Under the pieces are notes generated by a model. It saw only the letters and a list, made by a program, of their open reading frames with translations. It searched no databases and was not told the origin of the DNA. Below are positions 56,027 through 64,000 of a stretch of DNA of 64,000 nucleotides, in pieces. The position numbers and the translations under genes were made by a program. The stretch is from the NCBI GenBank assembly GCA_947471745.1, contig CANJKZ010001023.1, forward strand, positions 1,191,001 to 1,255,000, given 5' to 3'. The stretch comes from Closterium sp. Naga37s-1. Lineage: Eukaryota > Streptophyta > Zygnematophyceae > Desmidiales > Closteriaceae. How positions within the stretch are numbered: the stretch's first letter is position 1; each line of letters starts with the position of its first letter.

Positions 56027-59000
56027 ATGTCGCGCCTAGTTCCTCTGCGACTCCACCTCCTCCTCCTTGCCGCCCTCGTCCTCCTCGTCGGTACGTACCT
56101 CCGCACTGCCCGCACTGTTCCACTACCGAGGTTACGCAAATTAGTTCGCTGTTCTGTTATCGAGCCTGCGCAAATGAGTTCGCTGTTCTGTAATCGAGTT
56201 TGCGCAAATGAGGGGAGCGCGGAGCAATGAGGGGAGCGCGGACACGTTACATGTGCCTCCTCTCCTTTGTGCAACTCGAGGCTGACCGCGTTCTTCTATT
56301 ATCGGCGTGCTCTTCCTCGCGAGGCGCCAAAGTTTCATACTCCTCCTCACGCTTTCAAACTCCGCCCCCATTCGCCTGTCGTTCCTCAATTCGCCTCGCG
56401 CCCATATTTTTGCTCCTCCACGACCCACCTCCCCCTCCTTTTCCTCTACTCTTCCCCACCCCCTCCCCTCCTCCCCCCCCCCCCCCCCTTCCCTCCCCAC
56501 ACCCTCCTGTTCCCCCTCTCCCCTCCTTCCCTCTTTCCGCAATCCCCGACTTCCCCCGCCGCATACCCGCTGCTCACGCGTGCTCTTCGGCGACGACTTT
56601 CAACGTCATTCGCCGCTCGCTCCTCCTCAGGCGGCGCCGAGGCACAGGTATGCCTACGTGGACGGACTCGCATGCAACCTCGTGTGCATGCGAGGAGGCA
56701 CATTCGCGACATGCGAGAACGTACGTTCGCGACATGCGAGAAGGCACATTCGCGACATGCGAGGAGGCACATTCGCGACATGCGAGAACGTACGTTCGCG
56801 ACATGCGAGAATGCACATTCGCGACATGCGAGGAGGCACATTCGCGACATGCGAGAAGCCACATTCGCGACATGCGAGCAGGCAGATTCGCGACATCCGA
56901 GAAGGTACATTCGCGACATGCGAGGAAACACATTCAAGAAATTCGTGGAGCCGCCTCCTTTCCCTTCCCCTCTGCTTCTTCCCCCTCTCCCTCGCTATCC
57001 CCTCGTCGCCTTCATCGTAGATTCGCGACATGCGAGGTGACATGCTCGTACTGCTTCCCTTCTCTCCCTCACCCCTTCCCTTCCATCTCAATGCTCTCTT
57101 CCTCCTTATATCCCTTTGCTTCCGTCCCCCTCTCTACGTTCGCGAAGCTTTGAAGAAAAACGAAACGTTCGCGAAGCTTTGAAGAAAAACGAAACGTTCG
57201 CGAAGCTTTGAAGAAAAACGAAGTTCTAGCGAACCTTGCTCGCCAATGACGCGAAAGAAAGGCCTCTTCGGTTCAGGATCGCGACGTTCAACTAATTATG
57301 TCTCCCTCCCGCCTCTCTCCCTCCCGCCTCTCTCCCTCCCGCCTCTCTCCCTCCCGCCTCTCTCCCTCCCGCCTCTCTCCCTCCCGCCTCTCTCCCGCCC
57401 GCCTCTCTCCCGCCCGTCTCACTCTCAACCCTCCGCCCCCTCTCCCCGCGGACTCATCAAATTTCCCCCCTTCTCCCCACCCCCTTTGCCCCCTCTCTCC
57501 ACGTGCAGAAAATTGTGTACGTGGGAGGCAGCTCGAACCGGTTGTTTTCCCTGTGAGGCTGGTACCGAGTCGACTCAAGACTCCCTCCTCCCCCAATTCG
57601 CCCCTTTGCCCCCTCTCCCCGCGTGCAGAAAATCGTGTACGTGGGAGGCAGCTCGAACCGGTTGGTGTCCCCATGGGGTTTCGCAATGAAGGACTGGAAG
57701 GCACCCAAGGTGCTGCCTGGCGACAGCCTAGGTACGCATGCTCCTGCGGGTGTGTGTGAGTGTGAGTGTGATGTGTGTTGTGTGGTGTACGAATGATGTG
57801 CGAGTGTGTCTGTGTGTATGTGGGTGGCTGTCCCCGTGCCGTTTCGCGATGAAGGACTGGAAGGCACCCAAGTTGCTGCCTGGCGACAGCCTGGGTACGC
57901 CCGTGTCCTGATGTGCGTGTGCTGATGTGATGTGCGTGTGCTGATGTGCGTGTCCTGATGTGCGTGTCCTGATGTGTGTGTGCTGATGTGATGTGCTGCG
58001 CGAGTGTGTGGGTGGCTCCCTCACTGCCTTCCTCTCTGTCTTCCTGCCTGCAGTGTTCCAGTGGTCGGGAGAGGTCCATTTGGTGCACAAAGTATCACAC
58101 TTCACTTGAGAAGGATGTGTAATACATGTAACTCCCTGCCCCCCGCGTCACGCAGTGTTCCTACCCCTCTGCCCTCCTTGCCCTCCTACCCCTCTGCCTG
58201 CAGTGTTCCAGTGGTAGGGCGAGGTGCACAAGGTCAACGCGGCTGAGTAAGCTGCATGCACGTTTGTCAACTCCTTTCCCCCCCTCCCTCCCTCCCTCCC
58301 TCCCTCCCTCCCTCCCTCCCTCCCTGCCCCCCTGCCCCCCTGTCTGCAGTGCTCCAGTGGTCGGGCGAGGTGCACTCGGTGCACAAGGTCAGCGCGGCTG
58401 AGTATGCCGCATGCACGTTTGTCAACTCCCTCCCCTCCCCTCTCTCGATGCCTCCTTGCCCTCCTACCCCCCTGCGCGCAGTGTTCCAGTGGTAGGGCGA
58501 GGTGCACTCGGTGCACAAGGTGAGCGCGGCTGAGTGCGCTGCATGCACGTTTGTCAAGGCGAAGCAGCTCGCGCGCAACCGCAACTACGGGAGCAGCTAC
58601 TGGTACAAGGCGGTTGGAACGGAAAGGACTGCAGCAACACGACAGACCACTAGCCTGTTTTCGAGGTGCACATGTCATCATAATTTCTCCCCATTCACCT
58701 TCCCCCCAACCCCCCCTGTCCCCCCCTGCGCCCGTGCCGTGCCCGCAGTGTTCCAGTGGACGGGCGAGGTGCACTCGGTGCACAAGGTCAACGCGGCTGA
58801 GTATGCTGCACGCACGTTTCTCCACCCCTTACCCTTCCCCCCCATCCTCCTGTCCCTTGACCCCTTACTGCTCCCACACCCTACCCGCAGTGTTCCAGTG
58901 GACGGGCGAGGTGCACTCGGTGCACAAGGTCAGCGCGGCTGAGTATGCCGCATGCACGTTTGTCAAGGCGAAGCAGCTCGCACGCAACCGCAACTACGGG

Positions 59001-59114
59001 AGCTACTGGTACAAGGTGAACTGGAGGGAGTACGGCAAGACCATCTACTTCAGCAGCAAGGCCAACAAGGACTGCAGCCTCGGGATCAAGGTGGCGTTCA
59101 GTGTCGGGTCGTAA
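56027..59114 (+). CDS. Phytocyanin A (copper-less, ENODL-like), secreted
   Basis: Predicted 135 aa. Exons: 56027-56090, 56631-56647 (17 nt), 57629-57731, 58891-59114; all in phase. A signal peptide (LLLLAALVLLVGGAEAQ) ends at about residue 27. The rest is a plastocyanin-like fold: IVYVGGSSNRLVSPWGF, DWKAPKVLPGDSLVFQW, EVHSVHKV, YAACTF, IYFSSKANKDCSLGIK. Aligned with cucumber basic protein, ligand His39 is kept (His70) and the disulfide pair is kept (Cys83, Cys123). Ligands Cys79, His84 and Met89 are replaced by Ser117, Asp122 and Ile127, so it should not bind copper. Early-nodulin-like proteins of this type are usually extracellular or GPI-anchored; no GPI tail is present here. The gene is unusual for five broken copies of its last exon and one of exon 3. 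It is a tandem paralogue of gene B. Confidence 0.85.
56698..56935. repeat. 23-bp minisatellite in phytocyanin A intron 2
   Basis: About ten copies of a unit close to ACATTCGCGACATGCGAG plus AAGGC or GAGGC. TTCGCGA is near-palindromic. The same position in gene B has only scattered related motifs. Confidence 0.95.
57136..57222. repeat. 29-bp repeat, three copies
   Basis: Unit starts ACGTTCGCGAAGCTTTGAAG and ends AAAAACGAA. TTCGCGAA and AAGCTT are palindromic. Followed at 57299-57420 by CTCTCTCCCTCCCGC-type units. Confidence 0.95.
57509..57891 (+). pseudogene. Two decoy copies of phytocyanin A exon 3
   Basis: Upstream copy (57509-57556): acceptor plus KIVYVGGSSNRLFSL and a stop; it then runs into CGAGTCGACTCAAG, a TCGA-core palindrome remnant, where similarity ends. 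Downstream copy (about 57829-57891): lacks the acceptor and first codons but keeps FAMKDWKAPKLLPGDSL and the donor. Intact exon 3 is 57629-57731. Confidence 0.9.
58054..58830 (+). pseudogene. Array of five broken copies of phytocyanin A exon 4
   Basis: Each copy follows a GCAG acceptor in the same phase. 58054: VFQWSGEVHLVHKV then stop at 58107. 58204: stop after VFQW, deletion and second stop. 58350: VLQWSGEVHSVHKVSAAEYAACTFVN, then C-rich DNA. 58482: stop after VFQW but similarity as far as RNRNYGS-YWYK. 58749: VFQWTGEVHSVHKVNAAEYAARTF, then C-rich DNA. The sixth and last copy (58891) is intact to the stop. (CCCT)n lies at about 58280-58325. Confidence 0.9.
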
Positions 59115-60508
59115 GAACTTTGAACTTCTGAAAGAGAATGTGTACACGTACTGTAGTGGTTGGCTCTGTGGCTGTCTCCGGTATGGTTGTTGGGGGGCTG
59201 TACGATATGTATGAGCGCATGGTTTGAATTTGGTTTGGTTCGGTTTGATTTAGTTTGATTTGGGAAGGGACACGACGTCTTGACTCAGGTCATTACCCAT
59301 GCATTTCTTGGATAACTCTGACCGGGCGGGCAGAACAATCTGCAAGCCGAATCAGGGGATTTCATTTGTGGTGTCTCTCTCCCCCTTTTCCTCCTGTTGA
59401 TTTGAATCTTACTGTGCTTTGGAAATGCCTCTAACATGAAGGCTACGTTCCACTTTCTGCCTTTGCGTGCGTTCCTCTTTCTTCGTAGGAAAAAAAAAAT
59501 GCGATTCATTGCTCCATCAAATACCAGAGAATAGAACAATGCGTATTGCAAGACCAGGCACAATGAAGGGTAAGACAAGTCGAGATGAAAAGGTTGTTTG
59601 AACAACTATGTCAACCAAGAATCAGAAAGACCATTATTCTCAACTCAGACCTAGCAGTACATTACTTGAAAATTTGAGGCAATTGTACACACTGGAGCCA
59701 GGTGAAGGGCGAACTTGTTTTCCTTACGTTGCATACTACATCAGCAGATGTAGTGAACTTATTGAGAATGTAATGACAGTTCCCGCTGGTGTAGTTATAA
59801 GGTCAGGTCCAAGTTATGCTAGTACAGTACCGAGTCAATGTTAGGACGATCACCACAGCCGCGCTCACGGGTCTTTCTTGTCCCCTTGTTGTGACATTTT
59901 CTGGCGGCGCAGAACTTTCCACCCCGAACACTTGGGGAGATGCGTGAACAGACTGGCAATGTAACTGTACTTTTTCGGGCAGCCACTGCCGCCTTGAAGG
60001 GCGAATCGGCGCCCTTTTTTTCTCCAGTGCGGGCGGAAGAATTGGTTATGACCAACCACCAAGGTCAGTGTCTGCCCGACATTCTCGTGGAGCTTGTTCA
60101 TTTGCATTTGCATTCCGCTCCGCACAAACAAAGCTGCGACCATGTACGTAGCTCAGAGATCGCTCGTGTTCTGTGCGGTTCATTCAGGTTCACAAACTCC
60201 GTGACGGCCCAACAACTCAGTGAAATCCCAGAAACAGCAGCAACGCCTCGTTTACCTACCTCATCCCTCTGCACCGCAATTCACCGCAAGCTTCCAAATC
60301 CCGATTCCCGAACTCCATGTTCTCCCCGTCTTGTCCTCCCACCGACCAAGCTCCAACAATCCTACCTTCTCCCCTCAAGGAACATGTGTACATATTTTGT
60401 GCCCCCTTTTCTCAACATCATAGCCCATTCTGCTTCCGCTCACGGACTAGCATCCGCCTGAACAATTCCCCTTCGAGCCCAGTACCGTCCATCCCAGCTG
60501 TCACAATC
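59115..60508. other. 3' flank of phytocyanin A and duplicated promoter of phytocyanin B
   Basis: From about 59990 the sequence repeats the 5' flank of gene A (for example ACCAACCACCAAGGTCAGTG at 60053 and its match near 55186, followed by TCTGCCCGACATT in both). The tandem duplication thus includes upstream DNA. No gene is supported in 59150-59990. Confidence 0.6.
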
Positions 60509-62745
60509 ATGGCGCGCGCAACCAATCATCTGCGGCTCCTCCTTGCCGCACTCGTCCTCCTCGTTGGTACGTGCTTCCACTCATTTCGTGCGATCGGTAC
60601 GTGATTCTGGGGACCGCCCGTGCTGTTCTACTTATCGATGTGCTCTCCCTCTCGAGGCGCCATCGCGTCCTACTCCTTCTCACGCTTTGAAACTCCGCCT
60701 TACCCTTTTACTATACTCAGTCCTACCGCTTTCGAAGTCAGTCCTACCGCGCTCAAACGCGGCATGTACCACTGCTTCCGTCTGCTCCGCTTTCTCTCCA
60801 CATTCCTCCACACACCGTACTACGGCGAATGTCTAACGCGCGTCGCATCTACTCGCAAGGCTCCTTCTCCCTCCCCAAATCGTCCCATTCCCTCACGTTT
60901 CTCAATCCGACTCGCGCCCATACCATGTTACTCTCCGCTGGTTTCTGAGAATTTTCAAAATCCAGCTTCTCGCTCCCCAGATCGTCCCTTTCCTCACGTT
61001 CCTCAGTTCGCCTAGCGCTCATGTTTTCCTCTTTTCTCACCCGCGACCTTCTCCTCCTCCCCCCCTCCACTCCTCCCGCGACGCCCTACCCCTCCCCCTT
61101 CCGCAATCTCCGATGTGCACCCCGTGCCCGCGGCCGCCGATGTCCGCCTCTCCGGCGACGATGATCAACGGTCACCGCCATTCGCCGCTCGCTCCTTCTC
61201 AGGCAGCGCCGAGGCGCAGGTAGGGCTGCGAGAAACATTCGCCAAGTTCGAGAAACCACGTTCGCATATTTCATAGAAGCACTTCCGTCTCTCCCCACCC
61301 CCATCTCCTCATCTCCCGCACCCTTCCCCTCCTCCCCTTCCTCTCGTAAGTGAGACATGCTCGTTCTGCTTCCCTTCTCTCCCTCACACCCCTCCTGTTC
61401 CCTCCGAGGGAGTCCCTCCTCCCTCCCTCCCGTTCTTGCTCCCTTCCCCTCCGTCCTCGCTATCACGCTCATCTCCCTCCCCCCTCCTCTCTCTCCCTTT
61501 CCTCTCCCCGCGTGCAGGAATTGGTGTTCGTGGGGAGCAACAACGGCACGTGGCTGTCCCCGTGCTGCTACCTTAGGAGTTGACTCAAGAACTCCCCCAA
61601 CTTATGTGCGGCTCTGCCCCCGCCCCCTCTATCCTCTCCCCTTGTGCAGAAAGTGGTGTATGTGGGGGGCAATAACGGCCGGTGGCTGTCACCATGGGGC
61701 TTTGCGGTGAAGGACTGGAAGGCGCCCAAGGTGCTGCCTGGCGACCTGCTAGGTACGTCCGTGTCCGAGTTGGGTGCTGCTGCTGCTGCTGCCGCTGCTG
61801 CCGCTGGTGCTACCGCCCAAGTGCAGCAATTGACAATGGTGGTTTTCGAGTGGGCGGGGAGCGGTAACGCTGTCAGGAAGGAATTTTGATTGCAAGATTT
61901 ACAACCCAGGTCTGATCTGGCACACCGGGCCTGATCTGGCACACCGGGCCTGATCTGGCACACCGGGCCTGATCTGGCACACCGGGCCTGATCTGGCACA
62001 CCGGGCCTGATCTGGCACACCGGGCCTGATCTGGCACACCAGGCCTGATCTGGCACACCGGGCCTGATCTGGCACACCGGGCCTGATCTGGCACACCGGG
62101 CCTGATCTGGCACACCGGGTCTGATCTGGCACACCGGGCCTGCTCTGGCACACCGGGCCTGATCTGGCACACCGGGCCTGCTCTAGCACACCGGGCCTGA
62201 TCTGGAAGCACAGCACACCACAACCACCAACTCTGGTCTTTGAGTTTTTTAGGGTTAAGTAATGAATTGTGGCTCAAGGGCTGAGGCTCACCAGCTGGCG
62301 CAGGGCAGAGTGCAGAGCAGGTAGTGCAGAGTGAATGCAGCACAGAAAGAGCTAGCGCTCAGCCACGACTACAAGAATCACATCTACAAGGTGGCGCCAG
62401 GGCACTACGGCATGTCGGCAAGATGACAGACAGAGCTCTCGAGTGTAGATATTGATCCCAGAATGACAGCTCCCTCTCCCGCCCTTGATATCTCCCTCCC
62501 TCCGCTCTCCGTTACCTGTAGTGTTCCAATGGGTGGGCGAGGTACACTCGGTGCACAAGGTTGACGTGGCGGATTACACTGCATGCACGTTCCTCAACGC
62601 GAAGCAGCTCGCACGCAGCCGCAACTACGGAAAGTACATCTACAAGGTGGTGCCCAAAGACTTCGGCAATACCATTTATTTCAGCAGCAAAGCCAACAGT
62701 GACTGTAGCGACGGGATCAAGGCGTCATTTGTTGTTGGATCGTAA
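60509..62745 (+). CDS. Phytocyanin B (copper-less, ENODL-like), secreted
   Basis: Predicted 133 aa. Exons: 60509-60566, 61203-61219 (17 nt), 61650-61752, 62522-62745; exon sizes after the first equal those of gene A. Signal peptide LRLLLAALVLLVGSAEAQ, then VVYVGGNNGRWLSPWGF, DWKAPKVLPGDLLVFQW, EVHSVHKV, YTACTF and IYFSSKANSDCSDGIK. As in gene A, only the first copper ligand (His) and the two disulfide cysteines remain; the Cys, His and Met ligands are Ser, Asp and Ile. Likely an extracellular, non-redox cupredoxin fold. A broken exon 3 copy is in intron 2 and a 19-bp minisatellite in intron 3. A TATA-less, C-rich 5' flank resembles that of gene A. Confidence 0.88.
61518..61595 (+). pseudogene. 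Decoy copy of phytocyanin B exon 3, ending at a palindrome remnant
   Basis: Acceptor GCAG, then ELVFVGSNNGTWLSP like exon 3, then divergence and a stop at 61581-61583. The break lies at GGAGTTGACTCAAGAACTCC, a diverged TTTTGAG-type palindrome. This is the same arrangement as the gene A copy at 57509, so it predates or recurs independently of the gene duplication. Confidence 0.85.
61910..62205. repeat. 19-bp minisatellite in phytocyanin B intron 3
   Basis: About 15 copies of GGCACACCGGGCCTGATCT. It creates long shadow frames on the minus strand (CARSGPVCQIRPGVPDQ-like). Confidence 0.97.
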
Positions 62746-63555
62746 CATTTTTGTTTGAATAAGGTGTACAGTCACCGTAGAGGTTGTATCATTAAGTGTA
62801 CTTGCCAGCAGTGAGCTGTATTATAAGGGGGGCTATACCATATGAATGAGCACGAGAGTTTGTGAGAATGTATGCCGTCTATGGACCACCATCTCATAAC
62901 CCTAGACCGCCATCCAGACCTAATATGGATGTAGGACATAGCCGTCTGATGTAGGATTTAATTCTGGAGATGACAGACATGTTGGAAACAAGTAACTTAA
63001 GCGCCTCTGTCGTGTCGAAACACCAAGTCAGAAGCGACGCGAAACATATCGAAACATTGGCGAGTCAACCCTCGGAGGTTGAACAGTTGCTGGATGTTAC
63101 GCGAAAGTCAAAGGTCACCGACCTTTGACCTGACAAGTACAGCGCGACAGCAAGGACAAACTGTCAGAATAGTAGCCTTAGGGTTATTGGGCTGAGAAAA
63201 GCCCTTAGGATCTTTGCAGGGGTGAACTCTGAGTAGGACTGATGTAGTAGTAGTAGCGGAAGCGTTTAATGAAGAGTTGTGAACCACCTTGGGCTAGTAC
63301 AGGCCCTCAGATTGGTTTGAGGGTATGCTGATGGATCAGCGTGCCCCTGCCAACCAGGTGTCCAAATCAGCGTTGGTGGTTTTCTTTATACTGATACTGT
63401 CAGTGTACATTTTTTTCCTAAACTGAACCTACAGTGTAAAAAAACCAAAAAAGCAGAGCTGATGCAACAGTGCATGGATGCTTCCAAAGTTACCATTGTG
63501 ACAAACAGCAGCACCAATACCGCATGCTGGCTGAATCTACCACTAACAAAATAGC
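62746..63555. other. 3' flank of phytocyanin B
   Basis: No gene supported. A hairpin GTCAAAGGTC-ACCG-ACCTTTGAC is at about 63107-63130, the same word as the palindrome near 1931-1950. Confidence 0.5.
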
Positions 63556-64000
63556 TCATGTCATGTCTTCATCAGAAGAAACGCTCGCATCATCACCACT
63601 GCTACTGGCATCGTCATCACTCTCACTGCCATCGCCTGCGGAACCACACATGCCCTCGTCTAGGTCCTCCTCCTCCATCACCCGGCGGCCACTCCCCTTA
63701 ACAAACTTGGCCTTGGCCCGCTCCTTCTCTGGCGCACCTTGCTCCTTGCGCTTGCTGGGGCGCCTTTTCCTGGTGCTCCGCCAGATGTCCAGCACCTTAT
63801 CCCACTCCATGTCGTAGTCGAGCAGACTCATTGCCAGCAAATCTCCCAGCTTGGCGTTGCAGATACTCGTCCGGCGCCACGACTTGATCACATTCTGGCG
63901 GGAAAACCCGCGCTCGCACTCGACTGTGCTGAGAGGCAGAACAGCGACCGCAGCCCATAGACGGAGTAAGTTGGGGTAGCTGGTCTGCCAGTCGTTGGTC
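63556..64000 (-). CDS. hAT-family transposase, C-terminal part (runs off the window)
   Basis: The frame is open to the right edge, so only the last about 147 residues are visible. It contains the hAT dimerisation region: YPNLLRLWAAVAVLPLST, VECERGFSRQNVIK and a following Arg/Lys segment (SWRRTSICNAKLGDLLAMSLL), then an acidic/serine tail. In this family the region mediates dimer formation and supports the RNase H-like DDE catalytic core, which lies outside the window. Whether the element is intact, or the gene is domesticated, cannot be told from here. Confidence 0.75.
   Translation of the reverse strand, partial: TNDWQTSYPNLLRLWAAVAVLPLSTVECERGFSRQNVIKSWRRTSICNAKLGDLLAMSLLDYDMEWDKVLDIWRSTRKRRPSKRKEQGAPEKERAKAKFVKGSGRRVMEEEDLDEGMCGSAGDGSESDDDASSSGDDASVSSDEDMT

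Noticed and set aside
56027..56647. Reading the phytocyanin locus as expansin or allergen genes
   Set aside because: The VGGSS...W, GD.LVF.W, H, C and D-C-x2-G-I-K spacing matches phytocyanins; no expansin HFD or GACGYG motif is present.
56698..56935. Regular 23-bp repeats resembling a CRISPR array
   Set aside because: Repeats are directly adjacent with no unique spacers, and the locus is a eukaryotic intron; this is a minisatellite. The same applies to 61910-62205 and 32492-32832.

Overview
The window reads as nuclear DNA of a streptophyte (plant-lineage) organism, most likely a charophyte alga. A zygnematophyte such as Closterium would fit, but that is inference from gene content and was not searched. 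The genes are plant-type: a KING1-like SnRK1 gamma subunit, an LRR receptor-like (pseudo)kinase, two phytocyanins, a zinc-knuckle/Plus3 protein and plant-type tRNA-Gly(GCC). Introns are GT-AG. Exons are GC-rich, while introns are full of micro- and minisatellites. A LysM-M23 peptidase fits a lineage that keeps plastid peptidoglycan.

Layout: 1-5.4 kb is non-coding and holds an AT-rich foldback element (2371-3366). The LysM-M23 peptidase gene (+) lies at 5762-10780. The KING1-like gene (-) lies at 12341-18837, with two tRNA-Gly genes on the + strand inside its fourth intron. A possible small one-helix membrane protein (+) is near 20.4-20.9 kb. The LRR receptor-like pseudokinase (-) is at 22065-28567. 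A tail-anchored coiled-coil protein (-) is at 31501-39961. A giant zinc-knuckle/Plus3 protein (-) with one 9.8-kb exon is at 41124-52870. Two terminal-inverted-repeat elements lie at 54653-55073 and 55485-55865. Two tandem phytocyanin genes (+) occupy 56027-59114 and 60509-62745. A hAT-type transposase end (-) runs off the right edge.

I rebuilt the gene models by hand from splice sites, reading-frame phase and family resemblance. In the main models every retained junction keeps phase.

Two patterns cut across all the genes. (1) Most exons have degenerate partial copies in the neighbouring introns. Copies upstream carry the exon's 5' edge and a splice acceptor; copies downstream carry the 3' edge and a donor ('exon-edge echoes'). 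(2) A family of short palindromes, TTTTGAG-NNNN-CTCAAAA with a variable self-complementary core (TCGA, ACGT, GCGC or AATT), recurs more than twenty times. It often sits exactly where an echo copy breaks off or between two copies of a local duplication. These two linked patterns are the most interesting content of the window. The genes do not form an operon or an evident shared pathway.
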